A DNA stretch of 12,177 bases from Akkermansiaceae bacterium (GTDB lineage Bacteria > Verrucomicrobiota > Verrucomicrobiia > Verrucomicrobiales > Akkermansiaceae): the NCBI GenBank assembly GCA_018676385.1, contig JABHEX010000223.1, positions 1-12,177 of the forward strand, given 5' to 3'. The translations under genes were made by a program, and so were the position numbers. Shown here piece by piece: positions 6,262 to 12,177 of this stretch. Within the stretch, counting starts at the first letter, position 1; each line of letters starts with the position of its first letter. The notes below the pieces were generated by a model. It made no database searches, was not told the origin of the DNA, and saw only the letters and a program-made list of their open reading frames with translations.

Positions 6262-7146
6262 ATGCTTCTGTTTGTGTACGAACCAAAGTCTCCAAATTCC
6301 AGTGACTCTATTAACTCCGCGACCAAGTCGTTCAAGGAACGTCTGTGGAGAATCATCTTTGAAGCTGAAACTCCGTGCGGCAAGTTCTTTGACGTCGCAC
6401 TTCTGTGGGTGATCAGCTTGAGTGTGCTCGCTGTGATGCTTGAGAGTGTCGATGCTATAGCGCTCGAATACCATAAACTACTAATCGCGGCAGAGTGGAC
6501 ATTCACAGTGATTTTCACCATCGAATATCTGCTAAGAATCTGGTTAGTGAGGCGGCCGTTACGTTATATTTTCAGTTTTTACGGTATCGTGGACCTACTA
6601 TCATGCCTCCCAGCATACATCGCTTTAATTTTTGCCGGTGCCAACCACTTTGCAGTTATTAGGCTACTTCGCCTGCTGCGTATGTTCCGAGTGTTGAAGA
6701 TGGTAAGTCATGTGCGTGGAGGTGAGACGATCATGCAAGGTCTAGTTGCATCACGTGCAAAAATCACAGTATTTTTCCTCGCGATGCTAATCTTCGCTAT
6801 GATTGCGGGCACGCTGATCTATCTAGTAGAGAACGACGTGCCTAATACAGAATTTACCAGTATTCCAATCAGCGTTTACTACGCCATAGTGTCGATCACT
6901 ACTGTAGGTTATGGTGATCTGACTGCAACAACGCCACTAGGGCAACTAATCACCTCCATGATGGTGCTAGCCGGTTACGCCATCATTGCAGTGCCTACGG
7001 GTATTGTGGCAAGTGATATGGTCCGTCATGCACTAGAGTCCAACCACACTTCACAAGCTTGTCCTGGATGCGGAATGCATGGGCATCTTGTTGATGCAAA
7101 TTTCTGCCGCAAATGCGGAGAGGCTCTCAAGTTAAAGATGAATTAG
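6262..7146 (+). CDS. Voltage-gated potassium channel with C-terminal zinc ribbon
   Basis: A 294-residue inner-membrane ion channel with six transmembrane segments. S1 is about residues 43-62, S2 75-95 and S3 103-124. The voltage-sensor S4 has positive charges every third residue (R134, R137, R140, R143, K146). S5 spans 168-189, followed by a pore helix and the potassium selectivity filter TTVGYGD (213-219), then S6 at 228-250. Acidic residues in S2 (E80, E88) fit the usual sensor partners. Four subunits should form the pore. After S6 comes a short cytoplasmic tail with a CxxC-x11-CxxC zinc ribbon (C267, C270, C282, C285) in place of an RCK/TrkA or cyclic-nucleotide domain. It is the only plus-strand gene and the only one with a Shine-Dalgarno site. 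It converges with the lysine-rich gene at 7151. Likely roles are membrane potential or potassium balance; the gating input is unknown. Confidence 0.95.
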   Translation: MLLFVYEPKSPNSSDSINSATKSFKERLWRIIFEAETPCGKFFDVALLWVISLSVLAVMLESVDAIALEYHKLLIAAEWTFTVIFTIEYLLRIWLVRRPLRYIFSFYGIVDLLSCLPAYIALIFAGANHFAVIRLLRLLRMFRVLKMVSHVRGGETIMQGLVASRAKITVFFLAMLIFAMIAGTLIYLVENDVPNTEFTSIPISVYYAIVSITTVGYGDLTATTPLGQLITSMMVLAGYAIIAVPTGIVASDMVRHALESNHTSQACPGCGMHGHLVDANFCRKCGEALKLKMN

Positions 7147-7150
7147 CGGA

Positions 7151-7801
7151 TTAGCCTTTCTCCGCACGCGCCTCTTGTTGTTTTGATTTTTCTTCCTTAT
7201 GGGAATTCTTTTCAACTTTCGGCGCTTTCTTTTCGGCCCTTTCTTGTGCCAACGAAACCGCCTCTTCACGAGAATAGATTTCCGCAACACGCAAGCTGCG
7301 TCTCGAGAGCTCTCGGGCATCCTTATCCGTAATCAACGCGAGCCCTTCCTCGGTCACTTCACCGACGAAAATTTTCCATGCGCGCTTGGCTATAAGCTTA
7401 CGACTAAGTTTGACCTTTGGCTCGGTTGCAGTTTCCTGTTGCTGGCGTCCCTTACCACGCGTGCGCCCACGGCGTGGCTGGCTGTGTGAGCTAGAATCAT
7501 CACGGGGGGCTTTGTTACTTTGCCCCTTATCCTGGTTACGCTCACCAGAAGAATCTGATTTGCTTTCTTTTTTTGCGGTTTTTTTCGCAACTTTCTTCGC
7601 TGATTTTTTCCCTGTAGATTTTTTACTCCTCAATTTATGCCCCTGATCATTTGATTGCTTTCCAGTATTTAAGTCAATGGCTGAGGTCTCAACAGCTTCT
7701 TCAGCAGCAGAGTCAGCTCTAGCCATAGCATCAGGGGTTGAAGTTTCTTGCTCTGTTTTGAGAGCAGCATCATTCTTCGGCTGTGATGAATTGTCGGACA
7801 T
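7151..7801 (-). CDS. Lysine-rich low-complexity protein of unknown function, 216 aa
   Basis: I do not recognise this protein. It has three parts. Residues 1-57 are acidic and Ser/Ala/Thr-rich. Residues 58-125 are strongly basic, with histone-H1-like KKxAKK repeats (about 60-80) and an RG/RR-rich patch (RRGRTRGKGR, 110-119). Residues 128-190 look like a folded, mostly helical domain with a LIAKRAWKIFVGEV segment (136-149). The tail returns to Lys/Glu repeats. No signal peptide or membrane segment is seen. The composition suggests a nucleic-acid-binding cytoplasmic protein, comparable in style to histone-like proteins of Chlamydiae; this is inference from composition only. I chose the ATG at 7801; an upstream in-frame TTG at 7873 would add 24 residues but has no supporting signal. 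TAAAAT at 9-14 bases before the ATG could be a -10 element, which would make the transcript nearly leaderless. The gene follows gspG by 109 bp and ends 4 bp from the convergent channel gene. Confidence 0.8.
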   Translation of the reverse strand: MSDNSSQPKNDAALKTEQETSTPDAMARADSAAEEAVETSAIDLNTGKQSNDQGHKLRSKKSTGKKSAKKVAKKTAKKESKSDSSGERNQDKGQSNKAPRDDSSSHSQPRRGRTRGKGRQQQETATEPKVKLSRKLIAKRAWKIFVGEVTEEGLALITDKDARELSRRSLRVAEIYSREEAVSLAQERAEKKAPKVEKNSHKEEKSKQQEARAEKG

Positions 7802-7910
7802 TTGATTAGATTTTAGTAGCTGAGTAAGCGCAAGTTGACCAATATGCAACGAATCACCACGGGTGGGTGACAACGCTTGAACCCCGCTCAGTCGGGCAGC
7901 ATAACGCGAG

Positions 7911-8453
7911 TTATTTCCAGTTTGTTAAATCGTCTTGCTTTGACTTAGCATCTCCATTTGGGTGACCTTTGCCATCAACTCCCAAGGACCACAGATCAAA
8001 ATCAGGATTCATTTGCGCAGCAGGGTTACCACGAAGATATCGGAATGGTTCAAACCAAGCATCCATAATGATGTAATCGGTACCTACTTTTTCCACTGTT
8101 AATTTACTGCCAGTTAAGTTCGGATCCAGCAGTGACAAATAAACGGTCTCACCTGAGTTAGACTTTCCATCGCCATCAGGATCACCATAAAGCACCTTGT
8201 ATAAATCCGCCGTGCTTCCTTTACTGCCGTCACCAGCAGGATAAACGCCGCTATCAGATGAGTATTCTTCCAATGCACGTTCGATACTCGCCATCATGAC
8301 TTGAGTTTTGCCCACTGCTGCCTTGCGCTTATACCATCCAACTCCGCTGATGACCATGGTAGCTAGAACAAGAATGATTGCTATCACGACCATGAGCTCC
8401 ATGAGCGTGAATCCACTTCTAATACGGGATCGAATTTGAGATGGTTGTTTCAT
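7911..8453 (-). CDS. gspG: Type II secretion major pseudopilin GspG
   Basis: Structural subunit of the periplasmic pseudopilus. A short basic leader ends at G14, followed by the prepilin signature FTLMELMVV. Cleavage by prepilin peptidase would fall after G14, and E19 is the conserved Glu at mature position 5. The hydrophobic helix spans about 15-36. The C-terminal part, FDLWSLGVDGKG (152-163) to DDLTNW (174-179), matches the calcium-binding loop region of GspG. The 180 residues exceed the usual 140-150 because of extra sequence in the middle. That part contains DPDGDGKSNSGE (91-102), which meets the EF-hand loop pattern with D1, D3, D5, G6, N9 and E12. The gene follows gspF by 97 bp, an interval with two alternative hairpins. 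A type IV pilin is possible, but the C-terminus favours GspG. No prepilin peptidase gene is in view. Confidence 0.93.
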   Translation of the reverse strand: MKQPSQIRSRIRSGFTLMELMVVIAIILVLATMVISGVGWYKRKAAVGKTQVMMASIERALEEYSSDSGVYPAGDGSKGSTADLYKVLYGDPDGDGKSNSGETVYLSLLDPNLTGSKLTVEKVGTDYIIMDAWFEPFRYLRGNPAAQMNPDFDLWSLGVDGKGHPNGDAKSKQDDLTNWK

Positions 8454-8480
8454 GATAATAACGTCATTGGATTTTTTGAA

Positions 8481-8549
8481 GGTGGCCGCCCAAGAAAGCC
8501 ACCATTAGTTCCGCAGCAATCAAATCCTGCTACGTAACATTGGGTGGCT
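8481..8549 (-). promoter_or_regulatory. Two mutually exclusive hairpins between gspF and gspG
   Basis: Three complementary segments lie in the 97 bp gap. On the plus strand they are GGTGGC (8481-8486), AGCCACC (8497-8503) and GGTGGCT (8543-8549). The middle segment can pair with the left one (6 bp, 11-base loop) or with the right one (7 bp, 39-base loop), but not both. Neither stem is followed by a T-tract on the minus strand. The arrangement could act on RNA processing or on differential expression of the pseudopilin; it has not been shown to. Confidence 0.4.
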
Positions 8550-8550
8550 G

Positions 8551-9819
8551 CTACTGAGGCCCATCGACATTTTGGATCATCTTAATTAATGGTAAGAACA
8601 GCGCAAATACTATCGTGCCAACAACCAGCGCTAAGAATACAATCATGATGGGTTCCAAGATGGATGTGAGTGCAGTGACAGCGTTATCTACTTCATCATC
8701 ATATACGTCTGCGATTTTTAGCAGCATTTCTGGTAACTGACCTGTTTCTTCTCCCACATCGACCATACTGATGACCATAGCAGGGAAAATTCCACTGGCC
8801 TGCAGTGGTGCTACAATAGATTCACCTTCTTTGACCGCTTCATGAACTTGGTCGATGGCCTTGGAAACTACCACGTTTCCTGCAGTATCTCGAGTGATGG
8901 TGAGGGCTTGGAGAATTGGCACACCGGAAGTGACAAGTGTGCCTAAAGTACGAGAAAACCGAGAAATCGCGCTCTTCTTAGTGAGCTCACCAAGTATGGG
9001 AATTTTGAGCTTAAAAGCATCAATGACACCACGACCACCGCTAGTTCCACCCCATGCTTTGATCAAAACAACGATGCCAGATACAACAAGAAATATCCAA
9101 ACAATATTAGGCAACACAAAACTGCGCGCTAGCATGTTATCTGATGCATTGAAAACGATGTTCGAAATAGCCGGGAGATCTTGATCTCCAAACATGTCTT
9201 TGAACTTGGGCACGATGAAAAGCATGAGAAAGACCAAAATAGCAATCGCGATAAAGAGCACGATCACAGGATACACCATCGCGGAGACAATCTTATTTTT
9301 AAGCTTATGCGCTTTTTCCATATACTCAGCGAGACGCGTGAGCACCACTTCAAGCACACCACCAAGCTCACCGGCTTTCACCATATTCACGAAGAGTTTG
9401 TTAAAAATCTTAGGGTGCTGAGAGAGGGACTCTGAGAATGTGGCACCTGTCTGAACCGAATCTGCAAGCGAATTCACGGTAGATCTCAACACAGGGTTAG
9501 GCTCTTGCTTGCCGAGCACCGTGAGTCCGCGAAGCAAAGGAAGTCCAGAGTCAATTAGAGTGGCGAGCTGACGAGTAAAGATCATCAATACCTTTGGCTT
9601 GATTCTTCCACCGGATACAGTTTTGACTTTTTTCTTGCCGCGTGCCTTGGGCTTATTTTTACCAGCTTGAAGTGTGCCTTTGCCCTCCTCAACTACTTGA
9701 GTGGGGTAGAGTCCTTGAGAACGAAGTTGCTGAATAGCGTCCGACTCACTGGCGCCTTGAACGGTTCCTGTGGTCTGCTCACCTTTGGCGTCGAGTGCTA
9801 TGTATTGAAAATTAGCCAT
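8551..9819 (-). CDS. gspF: Type II secretion / type IV pilus inner-membrane platform protein GspF
   Basis: Polytopic inner-membrane protein on which the ATPase acts to push pseudopilin subunits into the fibre. The 422 residues have the normal layout: an N-terminal cytoplasmic segment (FQYIALDAKGEQTTGTV, 4-20), a basic linker (52-75), then two T2SSF domains. The first begins near FTRQLATLIDSGLPLLRGL (81-99). The second begins near FSRTLGTLVTSGVPILQAL (288-306), the typical internal repeat. Membrane segments are about 182-204, 236-254 and 388-411, and VGEETGQLPEML (355-366) is the usual second-domain motif. The gene lies 73 bp after gspE and 97 bp before gspG. PilC of type IV pili has the same fold, so the secretion-versus-pilus choice rests on gspG next door. 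Confidence 0.95.
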   Translation of the reverse strand: MANFQYIALDAKGEQTTGTVQGASESDAIQQLRSQGLYPTQVVEEGKGTLQAGKNKPKARGKKKVKTVSGGRIKPKVLMIFTRQLATLIDSGLPLLRGLTVLGKQEPNPVLRSTVNSLADSVQTGATFSESLSQHPKIFNKLFVNMVKAGELGGVLEVVLTRLAEYMEKAHKLKNKIVSAMVYPVIVLFIAIAILVFLMLFIVPKFKDMFGDQDLPAISNIVFNASDNMLARSFVLPNIVWIFLVVSGIVVLIKAWGGTSGGRGVIDAFKLKIPILGELTKKSAISRFSRTLGTLVTSGVPILQALTITRDTAGNVVVSKAIDQVHEAVKEGESIVAPLQASGIFPAMVISMVDVGEETGQLPEMLLKIADVYDDEVDNAVTALTSILEPIMIVFLALVVGTIVFALFLPLIKMIQNVDGPQ

Positions 9820-9892
9820 GGTATTTAGGGTGTTGTGGTAAAATAGTAAAAAAAATGTGCGGAATTTCGAGCTTTGTTTTGAGAATTTTTAT

Positions 9893-11572
9893 TTAGGTGT
9901 ATTTGAGCACCTCTTCGATAGTGGTGTTCCCATCGTAGATGTTGCGTAATCCATCTTCACGCAAGGTCTCCATACCAAGTTCGATCGCCTTCTGCTTGAT
10001 CACCACAGTGGGCGCACGGTCGGTGATTAAATCGCGTATGGGGTCAGTGACATCTAATAGCTCAAACAACCCACGTCTACCCTTGTAGCCAGACTGATCA
10101 CAAGAATCACACCCTTTACCGGTATGAAATTCCTTGTCACCGAGCTCGTGCGAAGAAACACCCAACTGGTTTAATAGAGCCTCGTTTGGCTCATATGAGG
10201 CTTTGCAATCCTTACAAATAGTTCTTAACAAGCGCTGAGCGAGCACTCCCTCGAGGGAGGCCGCTACTAAAAATGGCTCGGTGCCCATGTCGACCAGACG
10301 CGTCACAGCGCCAGGAGCATCATTAGTGTGCAATGTAGACAACACCAAGTGGCCTGTTAATGATGCTTGGATAGCAATTTGTGCCGTATCTAGATCACGA
10401 ATCTCACCAACTAAAATGCGGTCGGGATCCTGACGCAAGAACGCACGTAGTACGCGAGAAAATGATAACCCAATCCCCTCGTTCACAGGCACTTGAATAA
10501 TTCCATCAACGTCGTATTCCACCGGATCCTCTGCCGTCAAAAGTTTGGAGTCAATGGTGTTAATTTCCTTGAGCGCTGCATAAAGGGTTGTGGTCTTACC
10601 CGCACCCGTTGGGCCGGTACATATAAAAATTCCATTAGGTTTTCTTACCGTTTCGTTAATGTATTTAAAAACATCATCAGGCATACCCAGAGCTTCCAGA
10701 CTGAGATTGACATTACTGCGATCTAAAACACGCAACACAATACTTTCTCCATGCTGAGTGGGGAGTGTAGAAACACGCATATCGACTTGCTTCTCACCTA
10801 TATGCTTTACGATGCGCCCGTCCTGTGGAACTCGTTTCTCCGCAATGTTCATGTTGGACATGACCTTAATCCTTGAAAGGATGGGGAGCGCCAAGTGCAC
10901 CGGAGGTGGAGCCATTTCATAAAGTGCACCATCTACACGATAACGAATCTTAAAGTCTGCCTCGAAGGGTTCAAAATGGATATCCGACGCTCCTTCGTTG
11001 ATTGCCTGGTAGAGCACAAGATCGACATAACGGATGATAGGAGCAGAGTTTGCCTCCGCTTCTAAATCTTGAGCGCTCGGCTCCCCAGTTCCGTCAGCTC
11101 CAGATTCAAGCTGGTTTAGGATGTCATCCATCGCTTGCCCTTCACCACCGTAGGCGTCGGCAAGTTTTTTCTCCACCACATAATCGGGTGCAATCGCAAG
11201 GATTATCTCTTTACCCAATCCAAATCGTAAATCCTCAATAGCTTGTGGATTAAGGGGATCTACAAGGCAAATTGTCAGGCCTTCACTGTCAACATTCACC
11301 GGCAACGCGCCATGTAGACGAGCCAAACCAGCAGGAATCATGGCAAGCAGCTCAGATGGTGGTTCAAAGTTGTTTAGGTCAACCATTCCGACGCTTAGTT
11401 CGTTGGCGATGATCGGCCAAATATCGTCCTTCTCCTGAATGACGTCGTAGTCTGAGAGGATTTCGGAGATTTCCTTGCCGCTGTTTTCGATCTCTTGAAT
11501 GATGTCATCCGCCAGATACTGATCGATCAAGCCACGGTTGAGGAAGATGTCGATGAGTTGTGAATTGTCCAT
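9893..11572 (-). CDS. gspE: GspE/PilB-family assembly ATPase
   Basis: Hexameric cytoplasmic ATPase that powers pseudopilus assembly through GspF. The 559 residues include an N-terminal GspE_N domain (about 1-140), a linker, the N2 domain starting near ASDIHFEPFE (195-204), and the ATPase core. Visible motifs are Walker A GPTGAGKT (320-327), the Asp box (AEDPVEY, 347-353), Walker B with ILVGEIRD (386-392, catalytic E390) and the His box (H408, H415). A four-cysteine zinc motif, C453xxC456 and C488xxC491, is typical of GspE/PilB and absent from the retraction ATPase PilT. The N-terminal domain lacks the RLG signature of c-di-GMP-binding MshEN domains, so I do not expect it to bind that messenger. 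It starts 63 bp after the end of a second ATPase of the same family. The ATG at 11572 lacks a Shine-Dalgarno site at usual distance; an AGGAG lies about 25 bases upstream. Confidence 0.95.
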   Translation of the reverse strand: MDNSQLIDIFLNRGLIDQYLADDIIQEIENSGKEISEILSDYDVIQEKDDIWPIIANELSVGMVDLNNFEPPSELLAMIPAGLARLHGALPVNVDSEGLTICLVDPLNPQAIEDLRFGLGKEIILAIAPDYVVEKKLADAYGGEGQAMDDILNQLESGADGTGEPSAQDLEAEANSAPIIRYVDLVLYQAINEGASDIHFEPFEADFKIRYRVDGALYEMAPPPVHLALPILSRIKVMSNMNIAEKRVPQDGRIVKHIGEKQVDMRVSTLPTQHGESIVLRVLDRSNVNLSLEALGMPDDVFKYINETVRKPNGIFICTGPTGAGKTTTLYAALKEINTIDSKLLTAEDPVEYDVDGIIQVPVNEGIGLSFSRVLRAFLRQDPDRILVGEIRDLDTAQIAIQASLTGHLVLSTLHTNDAPGAVTRLVDMGTEPFLVAASLEGVLAQRLLRTICKDCKASYEPNEALLNQLGVSSHELGDKEFHTGKGCDSCDQSGYKGRRGLFELLDVTDPIRDLITDRAPTVVIKQKAIELGMETLREDGLRNIYDGNTTIEEVLKYT

Positions 11573-11635
11573 GAAAGTTATATTCGCTTTGTTGTCTCCT
11601 GATTACAGGGGGTATGTTGCTAAAAAGTTAAAACG

Positions 11636-12177
11636 CTAATCACTATCGGACATCGTCACCCGTAGAACCTCCTCGGAGGAAGTGGAGCCTGATAGAATTT
11701 TACGGATGCCGTCCTCACGTAACGTACGCATTCCCAACTCTCTCGCGCGACGGCGGAGCTGAGGTGAGGTGAGCTTCTCATTAATGAGGTGCCTGACCTC
11801 ATCGTCCACCTTAAAGATTTCAAAAATGCCCATCCGCCCCTTGTATCCTGTGGTGCGGCATAAATCACAACCCTCAGGCCCCATGATCTCACTCTCTGCG
11901 ACCTGCTTGGCATCTAGACCCAAAACGCGCATTTCACGATCGGTCAGGACAGCTGGTGCCTTACACTTAGGGCATAGTTTGCGAACAAGCCGCTGGGCGA
12001 CAATCGCACGAATGGATGAAGCAATAAGAAAGCGCTGGATGCCAATATCGGCTAAGCGAGCTACTGCGCCAGGAGCATCGTTCGTGTGAAGTGTTGAAAA
12101 TACCAAATGGCCGGTCAGGGCAGCCTGAATAGCAATACTGGCTGTCTCCTTGTCACGAATCTCACCCACCATGATAA
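11636..12177 (-). CDS. Second GspE/PilB-family ATPase, 5' part beyond window edge
   Basis: C-terminal portion (about 180 residues) of another assembly ATPase; the frame is open to the right edge, and the ATG at 12170-12172 is an internal Met of the Walker B segment (IMVGEIRD), not the start. After it come the His box (GHLVFSTLHTNDAPGA) and a CPKC/CDLC four-cysteine zinc motif followed by GYKGRMGIFEI. The last part, with MRTLREDGIRKILSG, matches the GspE C-terminus. The zinc motif places it with the assembly ATPases rather than PilT. It closely resembles the same region of the neighbouring gspE, for example in the shared TLHTNDAPGAV stretch, so the two probably arose by duplication. Its Walker A lies outside the window and cannot be checked. 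It would be the upstream gene of the same transcript as gspE, gspF and gspG. Confidence 0.93.
   Translation of the reverse strand, partial: IMVGEIRDKETASIAIQAALTGHLVFSTLHTNDAPGAVARLADIGIQRFLIASSIRAIVAQRLVRKLCPKCKAPAVLTDREMRVLGLDAKQVAESEIMGPEGCDLCRTTGYKGRMGIFEIFKVDDEVRHLINEKLTSPQLRRRARELGMRTLREDGIRKILSGSTSSEEVLRVTMSDSD

Noticed and set aside
7802..7873. Longer N-terminus for the lysine-rich protein from a TTG at 7873
   Set aside because: TTG start without supporting signal; the ATG at 7801 begins a typical MSDNSS terminus.
7874..7910. CCCG/CGGG stem downstream of gspG as a terminator
   Set aside because: The stem is only 4 bp and no T-tract follows it.
1..12177. Hidden mobile element, CRISPR array, toxin-antitoxin pair or defence system
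   Set aside because: No transposase, integrase, regularly spaced repeats, small gene pair of that type or defence nuclease motif was found on either strand; the content is housekeeping and secretion genes.

Overview
The window reads as ordinary chromosome of a Gram-negative-type bacterium, most likely of the phylum Verrucomicrobiota (PVC group). The strongest hint is a 51-residue small basic protein encoded directly behind ribosomal protein S9. It fits the pattern of a small basic protein family known from Verrucomicrobia, Planctomycetes and Chlamydiae. Type II secretion genes, near absence of Shine-Dalgarno sites and a moderate base composition agree with this placement. The phylum call is an inference; no rRNA is present to confirm it.

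All but one of the genes lie on the minus strand, so the map reads in transcription order from right to left. At the right edge (12177 down to 7911) is a secretion/pilus block: the C-terminal part of one GspE/PilB-type ATPase, a complete second GspE, the inner-membrane platform protein GspF and the major pseudopilin GspG. Together they would power and build a type II secretion pseudopilus or a related type IV pilus-like fibre. Outer-membrane and minor-pseudopilin genes are not in view. Behind gspG is a lysine-rich, low-complexity protein of unknown function (7151-7801). It converges, with a 4 bp gap, on the only plus-strand gene, a voltage-gated potassium channel carrying a C-terminal zinc ribbon (6262-7146).

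The middle (6023 down to 4923) is the rplM-rpsI ribosomal protein operon (L13, S9) plus the small basic protein gene, closed by a strong intrinsic terminator. Immediately after the terminator comes an rRNA pseudouridine synthase of the RsuA/RluB family (4044-4901). A 346 bp gap without a recognisable gene follows.

The left third holds acetyl-CoA synthetase acs (1745-3697), an unrecognised coiled-coil protein (829-1704) and the start-containing part of a bifunctional NAD(P)H-hydrate repair enzyme, nnr, which runs off the left edge. The three are closely spaced in the same direction and may be co-transcribed.

No mobile element, CRISPR array, tRNA, rRNA or phage gene was found. The points most worth a second look are the zinc-ribbon channel, the EF-hand-like loop inside GspG, two mutually exclusive hairpins between gspF and gspG, the lysine-rich protein, the small basic protein, and the fact that only the channel gene has a canonical Shine-Dalgarno site.
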